DNA of 64,000 nt from the NCBI RefSeq assembly GCF_003946725.1, contig NZ_RHOY01000002.1, forward strand, positions 248,001 to 312,000, in the 5' to 3' direction. The translations under genes and the position numbers were made by a program. The DNA is from Agrilactobacillus yilanensis. Its GTDB lineage: Bacteria; Bacillota; Bacilli; Lactobacillales; Lactobacillaceae. Below, in pieces: positions 7,997-16,590 of the stretch. Under the pieces are notes generated by a model. It was given only the letters and a program-made list of their open reading frames with translations, ran no database searches and was not told where the DNA came from. Numbering within the stretch: position 1 is the stretch's first letter; each line of letters begins with the position of its first letter.

Positions 7997-9283
7997 TTAA
8001 GCCTGCTCAACAGGGGCAACTAACGGATCGCCATTAATATCTTGATCGTCTTTCTTTAATGCGAAGAAGGCATAGATACCAGAACATAAAACAATTAAAG
8101 CGATAATTCGAAAAGTACTGCTGTAGCCAATTTGATCCCGTAAAGCCCCTAATGGTGTGGATAAGATGACTTGACCAACTTGGGCGGCCACTTGAAAGCC
8201 AATCATGTATAAAGTGGCCGATAGTTTTGTATCAAAGTGCAAAGTGAAATAACGAAACATCGGTAAAATAAATAGCGGAACTTCTAAGGCATGGAGCATT
8301 TTGATTAGAGAAACCGCCACTGGACTTGTGGCAAAACCACAACCACCGATCCGAATAAACATGATCGTGACGCCGAGCATCAATGTTTTGCGGACACCAA
8401 TTTTTTTCATGATGATTGGGACAATCCCCATCATAATTGCTTCAAAAAAGACTTGAACAGAATTTAAAGTGCCGTACATTTGCTGACCTAAAGCAGGTGT
8501 GGCAAATAGTTTTGTATAAAAGTCGGGGAACATCTGCTGATCAAAAACAGTATAAAAGGTCCAACTGAACATGATAAAGATGATAACCGCCCAGAGTTCT
8601 TTCATTTTTAATAAACCAGCCATGTCTTTAACAGAAGGTTTTGTTTCCGAATTTTGAGGGGAAGCTGCGCGTTCGTTAGCCAATTTTTCAGCTTTTGGTT
8701 TCCAGAATAATAAGTTTAAAAGTAATAAGAAGCCAAAGATAGAACCAAACCAGAAATTCAAATTAGGGCTGATGACGAATAAAAAGCCGGCTAAAAGCGC
8801 TACCAAAGCATAGCCAAAAGAACCCCAAGCCCGAGCTTGACCGTATTCAAAATCGAATAAACGGCTGAAGCGTTCAGTGACAGCTTCAAAAATGCCCGCC
8901 ATTGCTAAGAAACCAGCAGATAAAACAATTGAGCCAATGATAACGCCTAAAGTAAACTGACTCTGAATCAAAGGTGCATAGATCCAAATGAAGAAAGGTC
9001 CGACTAAAGTGGCCATGACACCACTAAAGATCAAGAGATAGCGTTTAATGACTAATTTATCTTGTAAAGTACCAAAGATAAACATCAGTACTAAAGTGAC
9101 TAAGGAGTTTGCTGAATAGATCGTGCCGACAGCGCTTCCAGAAAGTTTTAAATCATTGGTTAACCACAGTTGAAAGAAGGACCACCAAACGCCCCAAGAT
9201 GCGAAGAATAATAGCATCGTTAAAGAACTTTGGAGATACGATGGATTCTTTAGCATTTTTAAAAATTTGTTTTGCTTGACCAT
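7997..9283 (-). CDS. cscB: Oligosaccharide:H+ symporter, CscB-like sucrose permease (MFS)
   Basis: A 428-residue MFS protein with twelve hydrophobic segments, of the LacY/CscB type. Several stretches are close to E. coli CscB: FFASWGVWWSFFQLWL in TM1, FEYGQARAWGSFGYA, the FDQQMFPDFY string and LIKMLHALEVPLF. CscB imports sucrose with a proton without phosphorylating it. The gene leads an operon with a GH32 invertase and a fructokinase, completing a csc-like pathway. Its promoter has a perfect -35 embedded in a LacI-type operator and a cre-like site just after the -10. Related substrates such as raffinose cannot be excluded. Confidence 0.88.
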   Translation of the reverse strand: MVKQNKFLKMLKNPSYLQSSLTMLLFFASWGVWWSFFQLWLTNDLKLSGSAVGTIYSANSLVTLVLMFIFGTLQDKLVIKRYLLIFSGVMATLVGPFFIWIYAPLIQSQFTLGVIIGSIVLSAGFLAMAGIFEAVTERFSRLFDFEYGQARAWGSFGYALVALLAGFLFVISPNLNFWFGSIFGFLLLLNLLFWKPKAEKLANERAASPQNSETKPSVKDMAGLLKMKELWAVIIFIMFSWTFYTVFDQQMFPDFYTKLFATPALGQQMYGTLNSVQVFFEAIMMGIVPIIMKKIGVRKTLMLGVTIMFIRIGGCGFATSPVAVSLIKMLHALEVPLFILPMFRYFTLHFDTKLSATLYMIGFQVAAQVGQVILSTPLGALRDQIGYSSTFRIIALIVLCSGIYAFFALKKDDQDINGDPLVAPVEQA

Positions 9284-9319
9284 ATTTTTCCGCCTCGATA
9301 AAATAATTTTTTAGAAATA

Positions 9320-9335
9320 TGACGTCCGGTTGACA
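9320..9335. promoter_or_regulatory. Auxiliary operator half-site in the symporter leader
   Basis: TGACGTCCGGTTGACA has one perfect half (CCGGTTGACA) of the operator palindrome and a degenerate other half. It lies about 60 bp downstream of the main operator, a spacing that could allow looping or a roadblock. Confidence 0.45.
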
Positions 9336-9347
9336 TATTTCGATTTA

Positions 9348-9361
9348 GAAAAGCGCTTTCC
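9348..9361. promoter_or_regulatory. cre-like (CcpA) site at the symporter transcription start
   Basis: GAAAAGCGCTTTCC contains the palindrome AAAGCGCTTT and matches the core of the cre consensus with outer mismatches. It lies directly after the predicted -10, where CcpA binding would repress. Confidence 0.55.
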
Positions 9362-9364
9362 AAA

Positions 9365-9393
9365 AGTATAAAATAAGTACAAGACAATGTCAA
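9365..9393 (-). promoter_or_regulatory. Sigma-A promoter of the sucrose operon
   Basis: On the minus strand a perfect TTGACA (9393-9388) is followed after 17 nt by TATACT (9370-9365). The -35 lies inside the operator palindrome, so repressor and polymerase would exclude each other. Confidence 0.75.
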
Positions 9394-9417
9394 CCGGTTG
9401 ACATTGTCTTGTACTTA
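9374..9417. promoter_or_regulatory. 44-bp perfect palindrome: main operator, possibly also the HAD-gene terminator
   Basis: Twenty-two bases on each side of position 9395/9396 are exactly complementary. The centre, TGTCAACCGGTTGACA (9388-9403), is a LacI-type operator. The symmetry runs 14 bp further on each side, beyond what a repressor needs. The element lies 16 bp after the HAD phosphatase stop on the same strand, so its RNA hairpin could also terminate that transcript. Confidence 0.8.
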
Positions 9418-9433
9418 ATTTTTTTTAGAGCGT

Positions 9434-10099
9434 TTAATCCGTCAAATAAGGCAATACTTCTAGCAGACTTTGGACGATAGGGTATGCTGCCGTTGCGGAC
9501 TGGCTTGCTTTACGATCGACTAGGATTGGTGTGATGCCGGCGTTTAATGCACCTTCTACATCAGAAGTCACAGAATCACCGATATGGAAAACATCGGTAC
9601 TTTGACAGCCACTAATCTCAAGAGCTTTGGCAAAAAGTTCTTGGTGCGGTTTATAAGCTTGCACCATTTCACCGCTGATAATCCCCGCTGGTTCTAAGTG
9701 ATGTTTCTTCATAAATTGAGCGACATAAGTGACGCCATTATTCGTAATCATATAAATCGGTACCGGACAGGCTTCAAAAAACGGCCGCACATCTTCATAG
9801 ATGGGGGCATTTACCCAAAAGCGCTGACACAGTTCATGAAGTTCCGCGTCATTTTCCTTTAAATTTAAATCTTGCTTAAAACAGGCAATAACTTGATCAA
9901 TAATCTGATCTTCGGTTAAAAAATCAGGCCCATAACTTTGAGCTTCAAAGGTTTTAACCTTTGTCCACCAATACTTTAAAGCCGCTTGGGGTGTGGGGCT
10001 ATCGCTGCCTTGCCAACAGCGCTTGATTAAAGTCTCTACATCAGGCCCCTTTTGCTGCATCACTGTACCTGTATAATCTAGGAAAACCGCTTTTTTCAT
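9434..10099 (-). CDS. HAD-superfamily phosphohydrolase
   Basis: A 221-residue soluble HAD hydrolase with all four motifs: FLDYTGTVM (nucleophile Asp, acid/base variant DYTGT), MITNNG (motif II), AYKPHQELF (Lys, motif III) and HIGDSVTSDVEG (motif IV). An alpha-helical C1 cap lies between motifs I and II. Such proteins dephosphorylate small phosphometabolites; the substrate is unknown. ATG 10099 is chosen because it begins MKKAVFLDYTG directly at motif I and an AAAGGA site lies upstream. It diverges from a GntR-family gene whose operator lies in the shared gap, so it may belong to that regulon. Confidence 0.85.
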   Translation of the reverse strand: MKKAVFLDYTGTVMQQKGPDVETLIKRCWQGSDSPTPQAALKYWWTKVKTFEAQSYGPDFLTEDQIIDQVIACFKQDLNLKENDAELHELCQRFWVNAPIYEDVRPFFEACPVPIYMITNNGVTYVAQFMKKHHLEPAGIISGEMVQAYKPHQELFAKALEISGCQSTDVFHIGDSVTSDVEGALNAGITPILVDRKASQSATAAYPIVQSLLEVLPYLTD

Positions 10100-10229
10100 C
10101 AACGTCACCGATCCTTTAAGTCTATTTATGAACCACAAGCCACAAAAATTATTATTTATAATTATATATTTTTATAATTGATTAAATGCTGATATAATTG
10201 ACAAAGTAATCATTATTCGCTTTCTGGTT

Positions 10230-10243
10230 TGTGGTATACCACA
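10230..10243. promoter_or_regulatory. GntR/FadR-type operator palindrome
   Basis: TGTGGTATACCACA is a perfect 14-bp palindrome in the HAD/GntR divergent gap. Its form (TGGT-x4-ACCA) is typical of FadR-subfamily GntR sites. Two further TGTGG half-sites lie next to the HAD start (about 10130-10145). Confidence 0.75.
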
Positions 10244-10321
10244 GATTATATAACTTGAAAATTTAGAAAGCAAATCTTTTTTATAAACATTAAATTAAAA
10301 ATAAAAGGTGTGTTCAAAAAA

Positions 10322-11047
10322 ATGGCATTTAAAGAAATTGTCACCCCCTCCGTTAATGAATTATTTATTCAAGAAATGGAACGGATGATTTTATCAGGGG
10401 AATTAAAAGTGGGGGATAAATTACCAACTGAACGTGAACTCAGTAAAGAAATGAAAGTCAGCCGGGCCGTAATTAATGGCGGCTTAAATAAGTTGGCAGC
10501 GATGGGTTTTTTAAAAATTGCGCCGCGTAAAGGTGTTTTTGTAAATGATTACATCGCCAGTGGGAATATTGATGTTTTGACAGCGGTTATGGGGTATCAT
10601 AATTGGCGCTTTTCACCGGAATTTTTAGAGCCGTTACTACAGTTTAGAACTGGCATTGAGCCTTACATGCTCAGTCTGGCAGCACAAAATGCAACACCAG
10701 AAGCGGCGCAAGCTTTAATTGAGATTGTGGCTGAATTAAAGGCAACCGCAACTGAAACAAGTGCAGCAGTTTTAGTATTTAAGTTTTATCACACGGCGGC
10801 AATTGCCAGTGGAAATTTAATTTTACCGCTGATCTTTCATTCTTTTGAGCAAGTTTATACTTCCATCGGACAAGTTTATATTCGGCTGGGGCAAATTGAT
10901 AAATTAATTGCCGATTTTGACTACCTTTGTGTGGCAATTAATGAAAGACGCCAAGAAGATGCTAAAAAGCGCGGTTTACAAAGTATTGAAGCTTGCCGCC
11001 AAGATATCGGCACTCATTATCAATCTGAAGCTGATTTTGAACGTTAA
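10322..11047 (+). CDS. GntR-family regulator, FadR subfamily
   Basis: A 241-residue regulator with an N-terminal winged helix (GDKLPTERELSKEMKVSRAV) and an all-helical C-terminal ligand domain resembling FCD (FRTGIEPYMLSLAAQNATPE). Many FCD proteins bind a metal and an organic or sugar acid. ATG 10322 is chosen over GTG 10310, which directly abuts the AAAAGG ribosome site. The perfect palindrome 80-90 bp upstream is its likely own operator. The effector and the full regulon are unknown; the divergent HAD phosphatase is the nearest candidate target, and the fetAB genes downstream have their own promoter region. Confidence 0.85.
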   Translation: MAFKEIVTPSVNELFIQEMERMILSGELKVGDKLPTERELSKEMKVSRAVINGGLNKLAAMGFLKIAPRKGVFVNDYIASGNIDVLTAVMGYHNWRFSPEFLEPLLQFRTGIEPYMLSLAAQNATPEAAQALIEIVAELKATATETSAAVLVFKFYHTAAIASGNLILPLIFHSFEQVYTSIGQVYIRLGQIDKLIADFDYLCVAINERRQEDAKKRGLQSIEACRQDIGTHYQSEADFER

Positions 11048-11131
11048 TTCAGGTACAAAAAAGACTTTAGTTGTTATTTGTGAATTTTTTAGCTATTGTT
11101 AATATAATTGTAAAAATGAGGTGGAAGTGTA

Positions 11132-11779
11132 ATGGGAAAACCAATCTTAAAAGGGACAGACTTAGGGTATTATGCAAGTGATAAAACAATCTTGCAGCAT
11201 CTAGATTTTGAAATTGCACCACAGGAATTTGTGACACTTACTGGTCCTTCTGGCGGTGGGAAGAGTACATTGTTACGTTTATTGGCCTCTTTAATTTCTA
11301 AAACGAGTGGCAGCTTAACGTTTAAAGCAGAAGAAATTGAGACTTATGAACCGACCGCTTATCGACGCCAAGTATCTTATGCGTTTCAACAGCCGCAGCT
11401 ATTCGGTCAGACCGTGGCAGATAACTTAGAATTTCCGTTCACAATTCGTAATGAACCGTTTGATAATGAAAAAGCCGTTGAATTTTTGGGGAAAGTTAAT
11501 TTAGAGCCAGACAGCCTGAATCAGCCAATTACAGAATTATCTGGTGGGGAACGTCAGCGGGTAGCACTTTTACGCAATATTTTGTTTATGCCGGAAGTTT
11601 TATTGCTGGATGAAATTACGACAGGGCTAGATGTGGACAATAAAGCGATTATCAATCGACTTATTGGGCAGTTGAATCAAACAGAGGGCCTGACGATTAT
11701 TTCGATTACCCATGATACGAGTGAATTTAAGTTGGCCAATCGACTATTAACTTTAAAAGATGGCCAGTTGGAGGCGTAA
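11132..11779 (+). CDS. fetA: ABC transporter ATP-binding protein, FetA (YbbL) type
   Basis: A 215-residue ATPase with Walker A GPSGGGKST, a Q-loop in FQQPQLFG, signature LSGGERQRV, Walker B VLLLDEIT and the H-loop in ITHDTSEF. Walker B is followed by Thr-Thr-Gly-Leu instead of the usual Pro-Thr-Ser, as in YbbL. It is followed 2 bp later by a UPF0014/FetB permease; in E. coli FetAB exports iron and protects against peroxide. GAGGTGG lies upstream of the ATG, and a TATAAT box at about 11105 could be its -10. Confidence 0.88.
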   Translation: MGKPILKGTDLGYYASDKTILQHLDFEIAPQEFVTLTGPSGGGKSTLLRLLASLISKTSGSLTFKAEEIETYEPTAYRRQVSYAFQQPQLFGQTVADNLEFPFTIRNEPFDNEKAVEFLGKVNLEPDSLNQPITELSGGERQRVALLRNILFMPEVLLLDEITTGLDVDNKAIINRLIGQLNQTEGLTIISITHDTSEFKLANRLLTLKDGQLEA

Positions 11780-11781
11780 AA

Positions 11782-12537
11782 ATGAATTTAGCAGTAAATA
11801 ATACATCGTTAATGTTTGCATTGATCTTGGTGATCATTGCTATTTTGATTGTGCATCGAGAGAAATTAGGTTTAGAAAAAGATATTATTTATAGTGTTAT
11901 TCGAGCGGTGATTCAATTAGTTGTTGTCGGTTATGTTTTAAAATATATTTTCCGAGTAGACAACGTCTTTTTGACGATAGCGTTAGTTTTAATTATTTTG
12001 TTTAATGCCTCTTGGAATGCTAAGAAACGGGCGGGCAATATTCGAAATGCGTTTCCTATTTCCTTAGTGGCTATTTTGGCCAGCACCTCGGTAACGTTAG
12101 GCACTTTGGTGTTAACCGGCTCGATCAAGTTTATTCCGTCACAAATTATTCCGATCTCGGGGATGATTGCCAGTAATTCTATGGTAGCCATTGGGCTGTG
12201 TTATCGAAATATGAATACTAATTTTCAAAACCAGCGGCAGCAAGTTTTAGAAAAATTGGCTTTGGGCGCGGATTTGCACGATGCTTCTATTAGCATCATT
12301 CGTGAAAGTATTAAGACTGGGATGTCGCCGACAATTGATTCCGCCAAAACGGTGGGGATTGTAAGTTTACCGGGGATGATGTCCGGATTGATTTTTGCGG
12401 GTATTGATCCGGTGCGGGCAATTAAGTATCAGATTATGGTGACGTTTATGTTGCTTTCAGCCACAAGTATTGGTTCGCTAATTGCTTGTTACTTAGCTTA
12501 CAAATCTTATTATAATGAGCAAAAGCAGTTGCTTTAA
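11782..12537 (+). CDS. fetB: ABC transporter permease, FetB (YbbM / UPF0014) type
   Basis: A 251-residue membrane protein with about seven hydrophobic segments. It has the hallmark UPF0014 strings IPISGMIASNSMVAIGLCYR and GIVSLPGMMSGLIFAGIDPV. It pairs with the FetA-type ATPase directly upstream (2 bp gap), so the two are co-translated. The family is linked to iron or other metal export from the cytoplasm. No terminator with a clear T-tract follows; the next gene starts 102 bp later. Confidence 0.88.
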   Translation: MNLAVNNTSLMFALILVIIAILIVHREKLGLEKDIIYSVIRAVIQLVVVGYVLKYIFRVDNVFLTIALVLIILFNASWNAKKRAGNIRNAFPISLVAILASTSVTLGTLVLTGSIKFIPSQIIPISGMIASNSMVAIGLCYRNMNTNFQNQRQQVLEKLALGADLHDASISIIRESIKTGMSPTIDSAKTVGIVSLPGMMSGLIFAGIDPVRAIKYQIMVTFMLLSATSIGSLIACYLAYKSYYNEQKQLL

Positions 12538-12603
12538 AAGTTAGTGTTTATTTTTTACTTAAAGAACTACCCATTTATTAGTGATAGCGCTAAAATTAAA
12601 AAA

Positions 12604-12617
12604 TGAAAGCGCAAACT
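12604..12617. promoter_or_regulatory. Degenerate cre-like site before glpT
   Basis: TGAAAGCGCAAACT has a perfect left half of the CcpA consensus but a poor right half. It lies 22 bp before the glpT start. Confidence 0.3.
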
Positions 12618-12639
12618 AAGGAAATGGGGCAAATGGAAG

Positions 12640-13989
12640 ATGCAGTTTTTAACACCGCCAACAGCGAAGACACAAGTACCTGCCGAAAAAGTGGACAGGA
12701 CTTATAAACGGTTACGTTGGCAAGTATTTATTGGGATTTTTATCGGTTATGCCGGTTATTATTTATTACGCAATAATTTTTCGATTGTGATGCCAAAGCT
12801 GATTGCTGAAGGCTTCTCAAAGACGCAATTAGGTTTTGCTTTCTCAGCAGTTTCTATTGCTTATGGCTTCAGTAAGTTTTTTTCGGGTATTATTTCGGAT
12901 CGCAGTAATGCACGTATTTTTTTGCCGTTAGGGCTGATTTTAACGGCTTTGATTAATTTGGCATTTGGGTTTATTCCAGCTTTGACCCAGTCGATTACAA
13001 CGATGTTTATTTTATTATTCTTAATCGGTTGGTTTGAAGGGATGGGCTGGCCGCCATCAGGTCGGGTAATCACCCATTGGTACTCTGTTTCTGAGCGGGG
13101 CTCTTGGACCTCTGTTTGGAATGTGGCCCATAACGTGGGGGGTGCCGCAATGGCGCCATTAGCTGTAGCTGGGATTGCCTTTTTTGCATTACATATCACC
13201 GGCATGAAAAGCTATACTGGGGCGTTCATTGTACCAGCGGTTTTAGGGATTATTATTGCGATTGTTGCTTATTTATTAATTCGAGACACGCCGGAGTCCC
13301 AAGGATTGCCGCCTATTGAAGTTTACAAAAATGATTATCCCAATGAAGCACACAAGATGTATGAGCAAGAATTAACTGCCCGGGAGATTTTATTTAAGTA
13401 TGTTTTGAACAATAAGTGGGTATGGCTAATTGCCTGTGCCAATATTTTTGTTTATTTCGTCCGTTATGGCATTGAAAATTGGGCACCGGCGTATTTAACT
13501 GAAATGCGGCATATTTCACTAGCCTCTAGTTCAGGTTCTTATTTTTTGTATGAAATTGCGGGCATTCCGGGCACTATTTTTGCCGGTTGGGTTTCTGATA
13601 AACTCTTTAAGGGCCGTCGTGGGCCAGCTGGTTTTTGTTTCATGTTGTTGGTAACTGTTTTTGTATTACTTTATTGGCAGGCAACGAATGTCGCAATGAT
13701 CAATTTCGCGTTGTTTATGATTGGCTTTTTGATCTATGGGCCAGTGATGTTGATCGGACTTCAAGCCTTAGATTCAGTGCCTAAAAAAGCAGCTGGTACT
13801 GCGGCAGGCTTAACCGGCTTGTTCGGCTATTTATTCGGTTCAGTGGCAGCCAATGCCATCATGGGTGTGATTGTAGACAATATGGGTTGGAATGCAGGCT
13901 TTATTACAGTGATGATTTCTTGCTTAATTGCGGCCACTTTATTTGCTTTAACTTGGAATTTACGGGGACAGGAAGTTATAAAAAAATAA
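12640..13989 (+). CDS. glpT: Glycerol-3-phosphate:phosphate antiporter GlpT (OPA family, MFS)
   Basis: A 449-residue, 12-segment MFS protein of the organophosphate:Pi antiporter family. It matches GlpT along its length: VDRTYKRLRWQVFIGIF at the N-terminus with the substrate-contacting Arg region (YYLLRNNFS), the signature GWFEGMGWPPSGRVITHWYS, PPIEVYKNDYP before the central loop, and FLIYGPVMLIGLQALDSVPK. It would import glycerol-3-phosphate in exchange for inorganic phosphate; UhpT-like hexose-phosphate transport is less likely given these strings. No glp metabolic gene is adjacent. Confidence 0.92.
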   Translation: MQFLTPPTAKTQVPAEKVDRTYKRLRWQVFIGIFIGYAGYYLLRNNFSIVMPKLIAEGFSKTQLGFAFSAVSIAYGFSKFFSGIISDRSNARIFLPLGLILTALINLAFGFIPALTQSITTMFILLFLIGWFEGMGWPPSGRVITHWYSVSERGSWTSVWNVAHNVGGAAMAPLAVAGIAFFALHITGMKSYTGAFIVPAVLGIIIAIVAYLLIRDTPESQGLPPIEVYKNDYPNEAHKMYEQELTAREILFKYVLNNKWVWLIACANIFVYFVRYGIENWAPAYLTEMRHISLASSSGSYFLYEIAGIPGTIFAGWVSDKLFKGRRGPAGFCFMLLVTVFVLLYWQATNVAMINFALFMIGFLIYGPVMLIGLQALDSVPKKAAGTAAGLTGLFGYLFGSVAANAIMGVIVDNMGWNAGFITVMISCLIAATLFALTWNLRGQEVIKK

Positions 13990-14001
13990 AAGAACACTAA
14001 G

Positions 14002-14034
14002 AAAACGGTTACGGTATTTGTAACCGTTTTTTTT
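14002..14034 (+). terminator. Rho-independent terminator after glpT
   Basis: AAAACGGTTAC and GTAACCGTTTT form an 11-bp stem with a 7-nt loop, followed by four more Ts. Confidence 0.92.
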
Positions 14035-14166
14035 GGCTGTTATTTTATAAAAATAAAAAAAATTAACTTTTTATCATTTTAATTATGAAAATAAACGTGT
14101 AGAATAGCTTAGTGGCAAATTTGCAGAATGACACATGAATAAGGATTAGGAAAGGGCTGTCTGAAG

Positions 14167-14652
14167 TTGTTAATTGTCTATTTTTCACAAACTGGGAGAA
14201 CTCAAAAAGCAGCGATGGAGGTTCAAAAACTAACCGGTGCAAAACTAGTTCGGTTGCAGCCTAAAATCACTTATCCCACCGATTACGAGCAGTTAATTGA
14301 TATCGCAAAAACTGAAATGCGCCAAGATGTCCGGCCGGCATTGGCTAATACAACCATTGACTTAGCTGACGAAACTTTAATTTTTGTCGGCTATCCAACT
14401 TGGTGGTATCAACAACCAATGATTATTAATACTTTCTTTGAAACCTATGATTTACAGCATAAGGCGATTATTTTGTTTAGTACAAGCGCTAGTACCCCTG
14501 TTAGTGAAGGGTTACCGGTGATTAAAAAAGTAGTGACCGCAGCTGGGGCAAAAGTTATTGACAGTTTTACGGCAAATTCGAAGCGTAATATCAAGAAGTT
14601 TATTGAAGCGCGGCAGTTAGATTTACGTCATAATCGGGCACTTGGCTTATAA
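14167..14652 (+). CDS. Flavodoxin-like protein
   Basis: A 161-residue protein with the flavodoxin FMN phosphate-loop at the very N-terminus (IVYFSQTGRTQKAA) and the later IFVGYPTWWYQQPM and LFSTSASTPVSEGL loops that bracket the isoalloxazine ring. It is likely a flavodoxin or short NAD(P)H-flavin oxidoreductase-like electron carrier in the cytoplasm; the partner is unknown. The start is TTG 14167, with GGAAAGG about 10 nt upstream. It is a monocistronic unit between two terminators. Confidence 0.85.
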   Translation: MLIVYFSQTGRTQKAAMEVQKLTGAKLVRLQPKITYPTDYEQLIDIAKTEMRQDVRPALANTTIDLADETLIFVGYPTWWYQQPMIINTFFETYDLQHKAIILFSTSASTPVSEGLPVIKKVVTAAGAKVIDSFTANSKRNIKKFIEARQLDLRHNRALGL

Positions 14653-14707
14653 AAAGGGTATCGCTAATTATTAAAATCAGCTGAATACAAACATGACGAT
14701 GCACTGA

Positions 14708-14738
14708 CCTTGAGAAATAGACGCTCAAGGCTTTTTTT
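14708..14738 (+). terminator. Rho-independent terminator after the flavodoxin gene
   Basis: CCTTGAG and CTCAAGG form a 7-bp stem with a 9-nt loop, followed by CTTTTTTT. Confidence 0.88.
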
Positions 14739-14776
14739 ATAACTTTTTGGAATATTTAGCTTTAATTAAATGAATA

Positions 14777-14804
14777 TTGTGTTAGAATATCATTAAATTA
14801 TAAT
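14777..14804 (+). promoter_or_regulatory. Candidate ilvD promoter
   Basis: TTGTGT (14777-14782) and a perfect TATAAT (14799-14804) are 16 nt apart, 48 bp before the ilvD start codon. Confidence 0.5.
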
Positions 14805-14851
14805 AAATAATCATATTGTAATTTTAATCTAACGTTCAGAGGAGTGATTTA

Positions 14852-16561
14852 ATGACAGCTGATGGCTCAAAAAAAGATTTAAGAATCAGAAGTCATGTTT
14901 ACGATGGCATGGTAAAGTCACCAAATCGGGCCTTATTACGGGCAACCGGGATGACGGATGCAGATTTTGAAAAACCAATTGTCGGTGTAATCAGCACATG
15001 GGCTGAAAATACACCGTGTAATATACATTTAGATGGCTTAGGCGATGTGGCTAAGGAAAGCGTTCGTGCGGCAGGTGGCTGGCCTGTGCAATTTGGCACG
15101 ATTACTGTCTCAGATGGGATTGCCATGGGCACACCGGGGATGAGCTATTCTTTACCTTCTCGAGATATCATTGCTGACTCTGTTGAAGCAGCAGTTCGCG
15201 GCCATAACTGTGATGCCTTTGTGGCGATTGGCGGTTGTGACAAGAATATGCCGGGTAGTATGATTGCCATCGCCAATGCGGAGATACCTTCAATTTTTGT
15301 TTATGGCGGTACAATTTCACCGGGTAATTTAGATGGCAAAGATATTGACTTAGTCTCTGTTTTTGAAGGGGTTGGTCAATGGAATCACGGCGATATGAGC
15401 GCTGAAGAAGTACGGGCGATCGAATGTAATGCCTGTCCAGGCCCTGGTGGGTGTGGTGGTATGTATACGGCTAATACGATGGCTTCAGCTATTGAAGCCA
15501 TGGGGATGAGCTTACCTGGTTCAGCATCTCATCCAGCAACAACAGAAGCGAAGTTACAAGATGTTAAAGCCGCTGGACAAGCTGTTTTGAAATTATTGGA
15601 ACAAGGCATTTATCCAAAAGATATTATGACCCGTGCAGCCTTTGAAAATGCAATTACGGTTGTCATGGCGCTAGGTGGTTCTACAAATTCCGTTTTACAT
15701 TTATTAGCAATGGCGCATGCTGCAAATGTTGAGTTAACAATTGATGATTTTAATGAATTTCAAAAAAAGGTACCCCATATTGCAGACTTAAAACCTAGTG
15801 GTCAGTATGTTTTTCAAGATTTATACAATGCTGGCGGCGTGAGCGCAGTCATGAAATATTTGTATCAACATGGCTATTTACATGGGGATTGCTTAACGGT
15901 AACGGGTAAGACCGTGGCCGAAAACTTAGCAGACGCACCGGATTTGAAGCCGGGACAAAAAGTAATCATGCCTTTGGAACATCCAAAACGCAAAGATGGA
16001 CCATTAATCGTGTTACATGGTAATTTGGCGCCAGAAGGTGCTGTTGCTAAAGTATCCGGTGTGAAGACAAGACGTCATGAAGGGCCAGCTAAAGTTTATG
16101 ATGATGAAGAATCTGCTATTGAAGCGGTTTTGGCCGATGAAGTTGTAGATGGGGATGTTTTAGTTGTTCGCTATGTAGGGCCTAAAGGCGGTCCGGGAAT
16201 GCCCGAAATGTTATCGTTATCAGGTATTTTAGTTGGGAAAGGGCAAGATGAATCTGTCGCATTGCTAACAGATGGCCGTTTCTCCGGTGGTTCCCATGGT
16301 TTTGTGGTGGGGCATATTGCACCTGAAGCCCAAGATGGTGGCCCAATTGCTTATTTACGGACCGGAGATCGTGTGGTAATTGATCAAGATACTAGAGAAA
16401 TTACGATGGCTGTATCTGAAGCAGAATTGAAGCGACGTAAGGCTGAAACAACGATTCCACCGCTTTACAGCCGTGGTGTTCTTGGCAAATATGCACATCT
16501 TGTGTCTAGTTCCGCTAAAGGGGCTATTACAGATTTCTGGCGACCAGAAGAAAATAAATAA
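14852..16561 (+). CDS. ilvD: Dihydroxy-acid dehydratase
   Basis: A 569-residue Fe-S dehydratase that converts 2,3-dihydroxy-acids to 2-keto acids in valine, isoleucine and leucine synthesis. The cluster cysteines are in [22 protein letters not shown] and [20 protein letters not shown]. The C-terminal [21 protein letters not shown] active-site region is complete. RBS GAGGAG lies upstream. No other ilv or leu gene is in the window. It is followed 29 bp later by a DUF59 Fe-S assembly protein. Enzymes of this family can also act on sugar acids, but the length and strings fit IlvD. Confidence 0.95.
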   Translation: MTADGSKKDLRIRSHVYDGMVKSPNRALLRATGMTDADFEKPIVGVISTWAENTPCNIHLDGLGDVAKESVRAAGGWPVQFGTITVSDGIAMGTPGMSYSLPSRDIIADSVEAAVRGHNCDAFVAIGGCDKNMPGSMIAIANAEIPSIFVYGGTISPGNLDGKDIDLVSVFEGVGQWNHGDMSAEEVRAIECNACPGPGGCGGMYTANTMASAIEAMGMSLPGSASHPATTEAKLQDVKAAGQAVLKLLEQGIYPKDIMTRAAFENAITVVMALGGSTNSVLHLLAMAHAANVELTIDDFNEFQKKVPHIADLKPSGQYVFQDLYNAGGVSAVMKYLYQHGYLHGDCLTVTGKTVAENLADAPDLKPGQKVIMPLEHPKRKDGPLIVLHGNLAPEGAVAKVSGVKTRRHEGPAKVYDDEESAIEAVLADEVVDGDVLVVRYVGPKGGPGMPEMLSLSGILVGKGQDESVALLTDGRFSGGSHGFVVGHIAPEAQDGGPIAYLRTGDRVVIDQDTREITMAVSEAELKRRKAETTIPPLYSRGVLGKYAHLVSSSAKGAITDFWRPEENK

Positions 16562-16590
16562 ATTATATTATTGATAAAAGGTGTGATCCT

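Noticed and set aside
14777-14851. T-box or other riboswitch before ilvD
   Set aside because: The 110-bp leader has no T-box sequence, no terminator next to the start and no leader ORF with Ile/Leu/Val codons.
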